Numbered from the stretch's first letter, positions 1 to 7,944 are shown. The stretch: 64,000 bases of DNA from Salinicola sp. (GCA_002695065.1 NZNW01000026.1:1-64000); one strand, 5' to 3'. Notes: generated by a model from the letters alone, not told the origin. Numbers and translations: made by a program.

Positions 1-10
1 ATACCGCGTT

Positions 11-69
11 AAAAATCGGCTCAAAATGCTCATTTACACCCCGTAAACTCCGCGTTTTCGCCGATTTTT
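11..69. repeat. Long imperfect hairpin, possible bidirectional terminator
   Basis: A perfect 10-bp inverted repeat, AAAAATCGGC (11-20) and GCCGATTTTT (60-69), encloses further pairing: AAAATGC (23-29) with GCGTTTT (52-58, one G-U pair) and TTTAC (33-37) with GTAAA (43-47). The outer arms give A and T tracts on both strands, as a bidirectional terminator would. It may also be a dispersed intergenic element; copy number cannot be seen here. I see no convincing gene in 1-299. Confidence 0.5.
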
Positions 70-299
70 GCCTTGTCTTGCCTTCGCTCGATGACTTTTC
101 GTACAAACCCTTATACCAGTTGCCCGGCCTGCACTCGCGACCAAAGGCGTGCTTACGATTCCAGAATACCACTGTACATTCTGCTGAACGATGTTCAGCT
201 CATTGGACAATAGTGGGGCGCTAGTTTTGATAAATGGGCTCTGGTTTTGATAGCTGGGCTCGAATTTCAAGCGTGGAACTCTGGAGAGGCGGACGGTTC

Positions 300-1352
300 A
301 TGAACGAGGGCAAGCTACGCGTGGCGGTCGCGACGCCGCTGAGCGAGGAACTGTGCGAATGGATCGAGGCCCGCGAGCCTCGCCTCGCGCTGATGCGGGA
401 TCAGTCGCTGCTGCCGCCCATGCGTCACCCGGCGGACTTTGGCGGCGATCCCGCTTTCCGGCGTACCCCGGAGCAGGAGGCCCGCTTCGACGCGCTGCTC
501 GCCGAAGCCGAGGTGCTCTACGGCATACCCGATGTCGACCCCGCCCGGTTGGCCCGTGCCGTCGAGGCCAACCCGGTGCTGCGCTGGGTGCATATCATGG
601 CGGCTGGCGGCGGCGGCCAGGTGAAAGCGGCCAACCTCTCCGCCGAGCAGTTGGCGCGGGTGCGTTTCACCACTTCAGCCGGGGTCCATGGTGGCCCGCT
701 GGCGGAGTACGCGGTGTTTGGCGTGCTGGCCGGTGCCAAGCAGCTGCCGCGGATTCTCGACCAGCAGCGCGCTCACCACTGGAGCGGGCGCTGGATGATG
801 GGGCAGGTCAGCGAACAGCGCGTGCTGCTGCTGGGGCTGGGCGGCATCGGTCGCGAAGTGGCGCGCAAGCTGTCGCTGCTGGGTGCGTATGTGATGGGCG
901 TGTCGCGTCACCAGCGCCCGGTCGAGCATGTCGACGAGATCGTCTCCCCCGATCGCTTGCATGAGGCGGTGGGTCGCGCCGACGCGGTGGTGAGTTCGCT
1001 GCCCGGCACCGCCGCCACGCAGGGCATGGTGGACGACGCCCTGCTGGCGGCGATGAAGCCCGGCGCGACCATCGTCAACGTGGGGCGCGGCACGGTGATC
1101 GACGAACCGGCGCTGATCCGCGCGCTGGAGCGCGGCCAGGTGGGGCTCGCGGTGCTCGACGTCACCGCCGTGGAGCCGCTGGACCCCGGATCGCCGCTGT
1201 GGGATCTGCCCAATGTGCTGCTGACACCGCATACCGCGGCGTTGAGCGAGGCGGAGGATCGCCTCATCGCCGAGCTGTTCGTCGACAACGCGCGCCGCTA
1301 TCTCGACGGCGAGCCGCTGCTCAACCGCGTCGACACCGTGGAGTTCTACTGA
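300..1352 (+). CDS. D-2-hydroxyacid dehydrogenase, NAD(P)-dependent
   Basis: This 350-residue protein belongs to the D-isomer-specific 2-hydroxyacid dehydrogenase family, which interconverts 2-oxo acids and D-2-hydroxy acids in the cytoplasm. The Rossmann motif GLGGIG is at about residues 179-184. The catalytic triad is visible as Arg263 (VGRGT), Glu292 (VEPLD) and His311 (TPHTA). The ATG at 300 follows a GGAG-type ribosome site; an in-frame start at 234 would add 22 unconvincing residues. The stop overlaps the start of the IclR gene (TGATG). Neighbours are a regulator, a second dehydrogenase and a TRAP transporter, so it probably works on the imported acid or a product of it. The substrate (glyoxylate/hydroxypyruvate-like or other) cannot be read from sequence. 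Confidence 0.85.
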   Translation: MNEGKLRVAVATPLSEELCEWIEAREPRLALMRDQSLLPPMRHPADFGGDPAFRRTPEQEARFDALLAEAEVLYGIPDVDPARLARAVEANPVLRWVHIMAAGGGGQVKAANLSAEQLARVRFTTSAGVHGGPLAEYAVFGVLAGAKQLPRILDQQRAHHWSGRWMMGQVSEQRVLLLGLGGIGREVARKLSLLGAYVMGVSRHQRPVEHVDEIVSPDRLHEAVGRADAVVSSLPGTAATQGMVDDALLAAMKPGATIVNVGRGTVIDEPALIRALERGQVGLAVLDVTAVEPLDPGSPLWDLPNVLLTPHTAALSEAEDRLIAELFVDNARRYLDGEPLLNRVDTVEFY

Positions 1353-2143
1353 TGGCGGGCGAGGGCGAGCGAACGCCGGCGGTGAGCCGGGCGATTCGAG
1401 TGCTGGCGCTGCTGGAGAAGGCTGGCGGCACCCCCCAGGGCGTCAGCGAGATGGCGCGCCAGCTCTCGGTGGCCCGCTCGTCGCTGTTCAACATCTGCCT
1501 GACGCTGGAAGCCGATGGGCTGATTGCCCGCAGCGGCAACGGCTACCGGCTGGGGCGGCGGCTGGTGGAGCTGGGCGGCGCCTATCTGCGCACCGACGAC
1601 CCGGTACAGGCGTTCTACCAGGCCTGCAACGAGACCCCGCTGCTGCATGACGAGATCTGCCAGCTGGCGGTGCTCGACGGCACCGAGGTGCTTTATCTCG
1701 CCGCCCACGCCGGGCGCATGCCGCTGCGCATGACCGCCAGTATCGGCAGTCGCTTTCCCGCCTCGATCACGGCGGTGGGCAACGCACTGCTGGCGAGACT
1801 CGACGACGACGAGATTCGCCGCCGCTTTGCCGACCCCGCCACGCGCCCCGCCTGGACCGATCGCTCGGTGACCGATCTCGACGCCCTGGTGGAGAAGATT
1901 GGCACGGTGCGCAGCCGTGGCCACGGTCGCGACCTGGGCGAGGTCTTCCCGGGCGTGCGCGGGCTGGCGGTGACCGTCGCGCCCCAGTACAGCGGCGAGC
2001 AGGCCTACGCCCTGGGTACGTCGCTGATGCAGGAGCGCTGCGACGACGAGATCGAGACGCGGGCGGTGGAAGCGCTCCAGGCGATGGCCGCGCGCATCGC
2101 CAATCCCATGAACCTCGCCGCCGATGGCGGCGGTCGCGACTAG
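1352..2143 (+). CDS. IclR family transcriptional regulator
   Basis: This 263-residue protein has the IclR layout: an N-terminal winged helix-turn-helix (about 10-75, with VSEMARQLSVARSSLFN) and a C-terminal effector-binding domain (about 85-255). Its ATG overlaps the stop of the upstream dehydrogenase, so the two are translationally coupled. It is the only regulator in this locus and probably controls the dehydrogenases and the TRAP transporter in response to the imported substrate or a catabolite. Whether it activates or represses cannot be told from sequence. Confidence 0.88.
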   Translation: MAGEGERTPAVSRAIRVLALLEKAGGTPQGVSEMARQLSVARSSLFNICLTLEADGLIARSGNGYRLGRRLVELGGAYLRTDDPVQAFYQACNETPLLHDEICQLAVLDGTEVLYLAAHAGRMPLRMTASIGSRFPASITAVGNALLARLDDDEIRRRFADPATRPAWTDRSVTDLDALVEKIGTVRSRGHGRDLGEVFPGVRGLAVTVAPQYSGEQAYALGTSLMQERCDDEIETRAVEALQAMAARIANPMNLAADGGGRD

Positions 2144-2155
2144 GAGAACGATGCC

Positions 2156-3112
2156 ATGGCGACGTTCGAGGAGACCTTTGGAATCGGTCCTGGCGCCGCT
2201 GACCGGCGACGGGTGGGCATGATCGGGCTTGGCAGCATGGGCATGCCGATGGCCCGCAACCTGCTGGCGTCGGGCGTTGCTGCCCGGGTCAGCGTTCACG
2301 GCCGCTCGCGGGACCGGATCGGGCCGGCGCTGGATGCCGGTGCCGAATGGTGCGACAGCCCCCGGGAGCTGGCCGCGGCCAGTGACGTGATCATCACCGT
2401 CCTGCCCGACCTGCCGCAGCTGCGGGAGTTGCTCGAAGGCGAGGAGGGCTTGCTGGCGGGGCTCTCCCAGTCGCTGCTGTTGGTGATCTGTTCGACCTCG
2501 TCGCCGGCCGGCATCCGCGAGCTGGCCGCCGAACTCGAGTCGCGTACCGACGGCCGGGTCCGGCTGCTCGACGCGCCGCTCTCCGGCGGCGCCGATGGTG
2601 CCGAGGCGGGAACGCTCTCGATCATGGTCGGGGGCGACGAGGCGGCCTTCGCCGTTGCCCGTCCGCTGCTGGAGACCTTCGGCACGCCGGTGCTGCTGGG
2701 GCCGCTGGGGGCCGGGGAGGTGGCCAAGGCCTGCAACCAGATGGTGGTCGCTTCGACCATGGTGGCGCTGGCGGAGGCCACGGTGATTGCCGAGCGCGCC
2801 GGGCTCGATCTGGCCAGGCTGCTCGACTGCCTCGGGGGCGGCTATGCCGGCGGGCGTTTCCTAGCGTCGCGCAGGCAGCGCCTGATCGACAAGGATTACA
2901 CCCCGTCCGGCCTGGCCCGCTACATGATCAAGGATCTCGGCTTCGCCACCGACGAGGCGGCGCGGGGCGGGGTGGTGGCACCTCAGCTGACCACCCTGGC
3001 GGCGCTCTACGAGGATCTGGGACGGCGCGGTTTCGGCGACGAGGACCTCACCGTGACGCAGCGCTATATCGCCGAGCTCGATCGTCTGCCCGGCGACGGG
3101 CGCGAGCGATGA
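2156..3112 (+). CDS. NAD(P)-dependent oxidoreductase, 3-hydroxyisobutyrate dehydrogenase family
   Basis: A 318-residue beta-hydroxyacid dehydrogenase (HIBADH/GarR type). The dinucleotide motif GLGSMG lies at about 24-29, preceded by an unusual ~18-residue N-terminal extension. The substrate-loop pattern PLSGGADGAEAG is at about 141-152, and the conserved lysine of the G-x-x-x-K-x-x-N motif is Lys191 (EVAKACNQ). Family members reduce tartronate semialdehyde, methylmalonate semialdehyde or succinate semialdehyde, or oxidise 3-hydroxy acids. It lies 12 bp after the IclR gene and 30 bp before the TRAP genes, so it is probably in the same operon. The exact substrate is unknown. Confidence 0.82.
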   Translation: MATFEETFGIGPGAADRRRVGMIGLGSMGMPMARNLLASGVAARVSVHGRSRDRIGPALDAGAEWCDSPRELAAASDVIITVLPDLPQLRELLEGEEGLLAGLSQSLLLVICSTSSPAGIRELAAELESRTDGRVRLLDAPLSGGADGAEAGTLSIMVGGDEAAFAVARPLLETFGTPVLLGPLGAGEVAKACNQMVVASTMVALAEATVIAERAGLDLARLLDCLGGGYAGGRFLASRRQRLIDKDYTPSGLARYMIKDLGFATDEAARGGVVAPQLTTLAALYEDLGRRGFGDEDLTVTQRYIAELDRLPGDGRER

Positions 3113-3142
3113 CAGGCTGACCCGAGAGGGCGGGAGGCAACG

Positions 3143-3691
3143 ATGACGGCGGTTCGGACTTTCTGGCGTGGAATCGAGTGGGCCATCGCCGCGCTGATGG
3201 CGGCGATGATGATCCTGGTGTTCGTCAACGTGGTGCTGCGCTACGGGTTCGCTTCCGGGCTGCGCCCCGGCATCGAGCTGTCGCGGCTGGGATTCGTCTG
3301 GATCGTCATGCTGGGGGCTTCGCTCTGCCTGAAGGAGGGCGAGCACCTGGCGGTCGGCGAGCTGTTCGATCGGCTGCCGCGACCGGTGCGCCTGGTCCTG
3401 GGGCGGCTGCTGTGGCTGGTGATCCTGATTGCCGCGCTCATGCTGCTGGTGGGCTGCTGGCGCCAGACGCTGGCCAACTGGCATAACATCTCGCCGCTCA
3501 CCGGCCTGCCCAGTGGGCTCTTCTATCTCGCCGGCGTCGTCTCCGGGGCGCTGATGAGCGTGACCGCGACGCTCGGGCTACTGCGTCCGGGATATTCGGA
3601 AGCGCCCGGCGTCGGGGCTGCTGGCAGCGGGGCTTCAGGTGTCGAAGCGCCCGGCGTCGACAGCGCGCATGACCGGGAGACCAGACCATGA
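3143..3691 (+). CDS. TRAP transporter small permease (DctQ type)
   Basis: This 182-residue inner-membrane protein has four hydrophobic segments (about 14-35, 45-65, 84-106, 126-150), as in the small 4-TM subunit of tripartite ATP-independent periplasmic transporters. The C-terminal ~30 residues are Gly/Ala/Ser-rich with repeated GV.A.G and APGV units and look like low-complexity tail. The stop overlaps the start of the large permease gene by 4 bp (ATGA), which supports co-translation of the two membrane subunits. Confidence 0.85.
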   Translation: MTAVRTFWRGIEWAIAALMAAMMILVFVNVVLRYGFASGLRPGIELSRLGFVWIVMLGASLCLKEGEHLAVGELFDRLPRPVRLVLGRLLWLVILIAALMLLVGCWRQTLANWHNISPLTGLPSGLFYLAGVVSGALMSVTATLGLLRPGYSEAPGVGAAGSGASGVEAPGVDSAHDRETRP

Positions 3692-4968
3692 CCCTGGCGC
3701 TGTTTCTGGCGGTACTGATCGGCGCCATCCTGCTGCGCCTGCCGGTGGCCTTCGCCCTGCTGGCGGCGGCCGGGGCGCTGATGCTGCAGATGGGCATGTT
3801 CAGCGCCGACATCGTTTCCCAGTCGCTGATCAACGGCGTCGACAACTTTGCCCTGCTGGCCATCCCGTTCTTCATGGTGGCCGGCGAGGTGATGGCCGTG
3901 GGCGGCCTGTCGGATCGTATCGTGCGCCTGGCGATGGCGCTGGTGGGGCACTGGCGCGGCGGGCTGGGCTACGTGGCCATCATCACCTCGCTGCTGCTGG
4001 CCGGGCTTTCCGGCTCGGCGGTGGCGGACGCGGCGGCGCTGGTCAGCATCCTCTATCCGATGATGCGCAAGAGCGGCTATCCCGCCTCCCGCTCGGTGGG
4101 GCTGCTGGCCGCCGGCGGCATCATCGCGCCGGTGATTCCGCCCTCGCTGCCGCTGATCATCCTCGGGGTGGCGGGCAATCTCTCCATCGCCAAGCTGTTC
4201 ATCGGCGGGATCGTGCCGGGGCTCTTCATGGGCCTGGCGCTGATGATCACCTGGCGCTTCATGATGCGTAAATCGGATCTCGAGCCGCAGCCGAAGGCCA
4301 CCCGCGGCGAGCGGCTGAAGGCGCTGCGCGACAGCGTCTGGGCGCTGCTGCTGCCGGTGATCATCATCGTCGGGATCCGTTTCGGGGTCTTCACGCCCAC
4401 CGAGGCAGCGGTGGTGGCGGCGGTCTACGCCATCGTCGTCTCCGCCGTGGTCTATCGCGAGCTGGATGCGCGCAAGCTGCTGGCGGTGCTGATCCGCGCC
4501 GGGCGTTCCACCGCCCTGGTGATGTTCCTGGTCGGCGCGGCGATGGTCGCTTCCTGGGTGATCACCATCGCCCAGTTGCCGCAGCAGCTCGCCGGCCTGC
4601 TGGGGCCGCTGGCGGACGATCCGAAGCTTTTGATGGCGGCGATCATGGTGGTGGTGCTGCTGGTCGGGATGGTGATGGATCTCGCGCCCGCCATCCTGAT
4701 CCTGGTGCCGCTGTTCATGCCGCTGGTGAAGGCGGCGGGCATCGATCCGATCTACTTCGGCCTGATGTTCGTCATCAACTGCTGCATCGGGTTGATCACG
4801 CCGCCCGTGGGCACGGTACTCAACGTGGTCTGCGGCGTCGGCAACACTACCATGACCAACGCGGTGCGCGGGGTCTATCCCTTCGTTCTGGTGTACATCG
4901 GTCTGCTGGCGCTGTTCGTGCTGGTGCCTCAGATCATCACGGTGCCGATGCATTGGCTGATCGGCTAG
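3688..4968 (+). CDS. TRAP transporter large permease (DctM type)
   Basis: This 426-residue, highly hydrophobic protein matches the 12-TM TRAP large subunit that couples Na+ or H+ entry to solute uptake. Typical DctM stretches are visible: ALLAIPFFMVAGEVM near residue 50, a GLSGSAVADAAALVSI segment near 110, and INCCIGLITPPVGTVLN near 365. It overlaps the DctQ gene by 4 bp and precedes the binding protein gene. Complex: DctP (periplasm) with DctQM (inner membrane). Confidence 0.9.
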   Translation: MTLALFLAVLIGAILLRLPVAFALLAAAGALMLQMGMFSADIVSQSLINGVDNFALLAIPFFMVAGEVMAVGGLSDRIVRLAMALVGHWRGGLGYVAIITSLLLAGLSGSAVADAAALVSILYPMMRKSGYPASRSVGLLAAGGIIAPVIPPSLPLIILGVAGNLSIAKLFIGGIVPGLFMGLALMITWRFMMRKSDLEPQPKATRGERLKALRDSVWALLLPVIIIVGIRFGVFTPTEAAVVAAVYAIVVSAVVYRELDARKLLAVLIRAGRSTALVMFLVGAAMVASWVITIAQLPQQLAGLLGPLADDPKLLMAAIMVVVLLVGMVMDLAPAILILVPLFMPLVKAAGIDPIYFGLMFVINCCIGLITPPVGTVLNVVCGVGNTTMTNAVRGVYPFVLVYIGLLALFVLVPQIITVPMHWLIG

Positions 4969-5012
4969 CGCCTGAAGGCGTGAAAGCGCAAAACAAGGCA
5001 AGGAGAGGTGTC

Positions 5013-6005
5013 ATGAACAAGATCATCAAGGCAACCACCGCCACGCTGTTCGGGCTGGCGCTCGTGTCGAGTTCCGCCATGGCCGCGACGACGTTGCGTT
5101 TCGCGCATCCGGCACCGCAGAGCGATCTGCAGCAGACCCTGGCGGAGAAGTTCAAGGAGGAGGTGGAGAGCGCCAGCCATGGCGAGCTGAAGGTGCAGAT
5201 CTTTCCCAACGGCCAGTTGGGCAACGACTCGCAGATGATCGACGGCACCCGCTCGGGGATCATCGACATCACCCTGTCGGGGCTCAACAACTTTACCGGG
5301 CTGGTGCCCGAGGCCGCCGCCTTCACGCTGCCATTCATGTTCGCCGACCACCAGGCCGCCTTCAACGCCCTCGATGGCGAGCCGGGGGATCGGGTCACGA
5401 GCGAACTCGAGAGCGCCGGCCTCAAGGGCCTCGCGTTTCCCGAGAACGGTTTCCGGGAGATGACCAATAACCGGGGGCCGATCCGCGAGCCCGGGGATCT
5501 CGAGGGGCTGCGCATGCGGGTCAACAACTCCATCGTGCTCAACAACATGTTCGAGCTGCTGGGCGCCAATCCGCAGCAGATTCAGGTCAACGAGCTCTAC
5601 ACCGCCATGGAGACCGGCGTGGTCAACGCCCAGGACCACCCGCTGGGTATCGTGGTGTCGTTCAACTTCGACGAGGTGCAGAAGTACCTGTCGATGACCA
5701 ACCACGCCTACGCGGCGCTGTTGCTGGCCATGAACAAGAGCCGGTTCGACAGCCTGACGCCCGAACAGCAGCAGATCGTGCAGAAGGCCGCCGACGACGC
5801 CACCGCCATGCAGCGACAGATGAACATCGACCAGACCGAGCAGATGATCTCGCAGCTCGAGGACGATGGCATGGAGGTCAATCGCGACGTCGACACCGCC
5901 GCCTTCCAGGAAGCGGTGCAGCCGGTCTGGCAGGATTTCATCGATGAATACGGCGAGGAGCTGATCGACAGCATTCAACAGGCGGCGGGGCAGCAGCAGG
6001 GTTGA
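5013..6005 (+). CDS. TRAP transporter substrate-binding protein (DctP family)
   Basis: A 330-residue periplasmic solute-binding protein. The N-terminus is a Sec signal peptide, with a likely cut after SSAMA (about residue 25) before ATTLRFAHPAP. The body shows the DctP pattern, including the LEGLRMRV segment with the family's conserved arginine that salt-bridges the carboxylate of the ligand. The start at 5013 follows a strong AAGGAGAGG site; the open frame continues upstream to 4953 but lacks a signal peptide there. It is the last gene of the locus, so the ligand is probably a carboxylic or sulfonic acid, otherwise undefined. Confidence 0.87.
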   Translation: MNKIIKATTATLFGLALVSSSAMAATTLRFAHPAPQSDLQQTLAEKFKEEVESASHGELKVQIFPNGQLGNDSQMIDGTRSGIIDITLSGLNNFTGLVPEAAAFTLPFMFADHQAAFNALDGEPGDRVTSELESAGLKGLAFPENGFREMTNNRGPIREPGDLEGLRMRVNNSIVLNNMFELLGANPQQIQVNELYTAMETGVVNAQDHPLGIVVSFNFDEVQKYLSMTNHAYAALLLAMNKSRFDSLTPEQQQIVQKAADDATAMQRQMNIDQTEQMISQLEDDGMEVNRDVDTAAFQEAVQPVWQDFIDEYGEELIDSIQQAAGQQQG

Positions 6006-6123
6006 ACGGTAGCGCGGGGGAAGGTCTCGATTCGGTCGCGCAAACCTGCCCCTGCGAATATGGCCGGGCCGGCTGGCCAAGACTGTCGAATCCGTTTGGC
6101 ATTTCAGATCATCGACGAGCGTC

Positions 6124-6156
6124 TTGACGTACGTACCGAAAAACGTACGCTATGGA
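6124..6156 (+). promoter_or_regulatory. Promoter/operator-like region of the yefM-yoeB pair
   Basis: TTGACG (6124-6129) resembles a -35 box, with TACGCT (6146-6151) or TATGGA (6151-6156) as possible -10 boxes. Two CGTACG palindromic hexamers (6128-6133 and 6144-6149) flank a short A-tract and would suit autoregulation by the antitoxin. YefM-type operators are known to contain GTAC-centred palindromes; binding here is inference. Confidence 0.4.
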
Positions 6157-6179
6157 TATCGAGGTGTAAGGAGTGTGTC

Positions 6180-6422
6180 ATGACAGGAATTACGGCAACT
6201 GAGGCGCGTGGCAACCTCTATCGTTTGATTGATGAAACCGCCGAATCCCACCAACCCATCGTCATCATGGGGAAGCGGAACAGGGCGGTTCTGGTATCAG
6301 AGGAAGACTGGGCCGCCATTCAGGAAACGCTTTATCTACTCTCTGTGCCGGGTATGCGTGAGTCCATTCGTGAGGGGATGGAGACCCCGGTCGATGAGTG
6401 CTCCGAGGAACTCGACTGGTGA
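6180..6422 (+). CDS. yefM: Antitoxin, YefM/Phd family
   Basis: An 80-residue antitoxin of the Phd/YefM family. The N-terminus ITATEARGNLYRLIDE is the standard DNA-binding half, followed by PIVIMGKRNRAVLVSEEDW, and an acidic C-terminal tail (about 60-80) should wrap the toxin. The ATG at 6180 has a strong TAAGGAG site; the longer open frame from 6060 is not needed. The last codons overlap the GTG start of the toxin gene by 4 bp, the usual arrangement for this module. It should neutralise YoeB and repress the operon. Confidence 0.9.
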   Translation: MTGITATEARGNLYRLIDETAESHQPIVIMGKRNRAVLVSEEDWAAIQETLYLLSVPGMRESIREGMETPVDECSEELDW

Positions 6423-6682
6423 CGTGGAAGCTGGTCTATACCAGGCAAGCCCAGAAAGATGCTCGGAAGTTGGCCTCCAGCGGCCTGAAGCCCAAGACCC
6501 AGGAGCTGCTGGCGTTGCTGTCGGAAGATCCGTATCGGAAGCCGCCTCCGTTCGAGAAGCTCGTCGGCGATCTCGCGGGTGCCTATTCGCGCCGAATCAA
6601 TATCCAGCGCCGTCTGGTTTATCAGGTGCTCGATGAAGCGCGGGTCGTGAAGGTGCTTCGCCTCTGGAGCCATTATGAGTGA
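6419..6682 (+). CDS. yoeB: Toxin, YoeB/Txe family mRNA interferase
   Basis: An 87-residue RelE-superfamily toxin of the YoeB branch, which cleaves mRNA on the ribosome. The frame reads TWKLVYTRQAQKDARKLASSGL at the N-terminus, the Y-S-R-R-I-N motif near residue 60 and a C-terminal LRLWSHYE, which fit YoeB (the terminal H-Y is functionally important in the family). The likely start is the GTG at 6419, overlapping the yefM stop as GTGA; a start at 6398 would lengthen the overlap. Size matches the family's roughly 84-88 residues, with no sign of decay. Confidence 0.87.
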   Translation: MTWKLVYTRQAQKDARKLASSGLKPKTQELLALLSEDPYRKPPPFEKLVGDLAGAYSRRINIQRRLVYQVLDEARVVKVLRLWSHYE

Positions 6683-6837
6683 TCCGTAATCGCCGCCTCT
6701 GCACTAGCTGCGGCTCGAAAGGCGCATGGAAGTGTAAGCAGGGTTGCAACGCTCACGGTCGTAAAGAAATATCGGTGCCTGCCGTCATCGACAGTCAGAT
6801 TTGGCCAGTTTATAGCGGTTATAGGTATTACTTCTGA
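6679..6837 (+). CDS. Candidate 52-residue Cys-rich small protein
   Basis: An open frame from GTG 6679 to TGA 6837, below common length cut-offs. It starts with a GTGA overlap on the yoeB stop, exactly as yoeB does on yefM. It encodes four cysteines in C-x2-C-x7-C-x3-C spacing (LCTSCG ... WKCKQGC), suggestive of a small zinc-binding knuckle, and then an aromatic C-terminus. I do not recognise a family. It could be a chance frame in an intergenic region that must also hold the next promoter, so confidence is low. Confidence 0.25.
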   Translation: MIRNRRLCTSCGSKGAWKCKQGCNAHGRKEISVPAVIDSQIWPVYSGYRYYF

Positions 6838-6851
6838 CTATGGAGGCCACT

Positions 6852-7130
6852 ATGGCGAAGCCGACGTCCATCAAGCTCGACGACGACCTGAGAGATCGAA
6901 TCCAGCATTTAGCTAACGCTCGCAGGCGCTCGGCGCATTGGCTAATGCGCGAGGCTATCGAACAATATGTGGGCCGCGAAGAAAAGCAGGAAGCGTTCAG
7001 ACGGGATACGCTCAAGGCTTGGGAACATTACCAGGCCACCGGTATGCATGTGACCGCTGACCAAGTAGAAGAGTGGTTGACCAGTTGGGGCAAGGATAAC
7101 GAGGTGCCAGGCCCAACATGGCACGAGTAA
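6852..7130 (+). CDS. Ribbon-helix-helix antitoxin (CopG/ParD-like)
   Basis: A 92-residue antitoxin. The N-terminal ribbon-helix-helix fold is seen as TSIKLDDDLRDRIQHLANARRRSAHWLMREAIEQYV (about 5-40); the C-terminal half is charged and probably binds the toxin. ATG 6852 follows a perfect GGAGG 6 bp upstream, which favours it over the in-frame ATG at 6840. It overlaps the start of the broken ParE-type gene by 13 bp. Because that toxin gene is frameshifted, this is probably an orphan antitoxin now. Confidence 0.8.
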   Translation: MAKPTSIKLDDDLRDRIQHLANARRRSAHWLMREAIEQYVGREEKQEAFRRDTLKAWEHYQATGMHVTADQVEEWLTSWGKDNEVPGPTWHE

Positions 7131-7407
7131 TTTTTGCCTCCGCAGCGGTTCGGGATCTGGAGCCATCGCGTGATTTTCTGCGACCGAAGAACCCGGCAGC
7201 GGCTGAAAGGGCTGCGAAAGCCATCATCCAAAGCGTTCGGGCACTCGGGGGTTGCCCCATATCGGGCGCCTTGTCGAGGATCTGCCTGCAGAGTATCGGG
7301 ACTGGATGATCGATCATGGCGATAGCGGCTATGTCGCCCGCTACCGTATCGATGGTGATGTTGTCGTGGTGCTAGCCATTCGACACCAGAAGGAAGCTGG
7401 CTTCTAG
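7118..7407 (+). pseudogene. RelE/ParE-family toxin, frameshifted
   Basis: The frame from ATG 7118 begins like a ParE-type toxin (VIFASAAVRDLE ... DFLRPKNPAAAERAAKAI). After the G5 run at 7247-7251 the homology continues one frame over as LPHIGRLVEDLPAEYRDWM, then GYVARYRIDGD and a typical end LAIRHQKEAGF with TAG at 7405-7407. One extra G (G6) would restore a roughly 96-residue protein of normal family length. In the original frame translation runs out at 7309. Either the gene is a recent pseudogene, a phase-variable homopolymer switch, or a sequencing error; the upstream antitoxin is intact. Confidence 0.8.
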
Positions 7408-7483
7408 ATATTGCGAGTCTGGTGCGTGCCGTTTGTCGGAAAGGCGATAGTCAATACAGGTTCCTGTGCGACCTTCATTGTTA

Positions 7484-7602
7484 GGCAGCAAAACGGCCTT
7501 GTCGCCCGTCAAGTCGTCAGGGTGGCAAGGCCGTGTCTCATCGCCCTCGAGAGGGGCGTACGCTAGCTGGCCCGCGCCTTCCACGCCGTTTCCAGCACGT
7601 CG
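7484..7602 (-). repeat. Direct repeat copy 1: 3'-end remnant of the oxoamine synthase gene plus terminator
   Basis: This 119-bp segment matches 8403-8512 with only 4 substitutions and one 9-bp indel. On the minus strand it encodes the last codons of an oxoamine-synthase-like gene (DVLETAWKARAS, stop), compared with DVLATEWKARAS in the intact gene, followed by the same terminator. The rest of that gene copy is absent. The two copies bracket the HigB/HigA-like module. Confidence 0.88.
7495..7532 (-). terminator. Rho-independent terminator in repeat copy 1
   Basis: A 13-bp stem (7495-7507 with 7520-7532, including G-U pairs) and a 12-nt loop. On the minus strand the stem is followed by GTTTTGC. 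It now lies downstream of the higA-like gene and should end that transcript. The stem is preserved despite base changes relative to copy 2. Confidence 0.7.
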
Positions 7603-7619
7603 CGGATCGAGCATGCTGC

Positions 7620-7943
7620 TCAAGCTGCGCTGACGGCATGCACTTCCAGGTTGACCTTCAATGCTTTGCGAACGGCGCCCAAAATCGCCGCCAAGTTGTC
7701 CATGCCGGGATTACCGGAGGAGGACAACATGCGATGCAGGCTCTTGCTGGGTCTTCCGGTCTCTTCGGCTAGCGCCTCGAATCCCACGGTGGCGTTCACT
7801 AGGTCGCGCAGCATCACGCGAGCGCAGTCCGGCTCGCCATTGAGAAAGAGCGTTACCGCCTCGTCCAGCATCGCCTTGGCGAATGCCGGGTCGTTCTCGA
7901 CGCGGGCAGCGATCTTCGTTTTGAAGTCACGAGTCAATGCCAT
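7620..7943 (-). CDS. Addiction-module antidote protein (HigA-like)
   Basis: A 107-residue antitoxin of the HTH family paired with Gp49-like toxins. The helix-turn-helix region is in the C-terminal half (FEALAEETGRPSKSLHRMLSSSGNPGMDNLAAILGAV). The ATG at 7943 starts MALTRDFKTKIAAR; the open frame extends upstream to 8051 inside the toxin gene but the extension is out of family. It lies 1 bp after the toxin stop, so the order is toxin first, as in higBA. It probably represses at the palindrome upstream of the toxin gene. Confidence 0.85.
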   Translation of the reverse strand: MALTRDFKTKIAARVENDPAFAKAMLDEAVTLFLNGEPDCARVMLRDLVNATVGFEALAEETGRPSKSLHRMLSSSGNPGMDNLAAILGAVRKALKVNLEVHAVSAA

Positions 7944-7944
7944 A

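Noticed and set aside
34..270. A 78-codon minus-strand frame at the left edge
   Set aside because: It runs across the hairpin element and the likely promoter of the first gene and has no recognisable motif.
3523..5001. A 492-codon minus-strand open frame
   Set aside because: It is antisense to the TRAP permeases and His/Gln/Asp-rich, as expected of a shadow frame.
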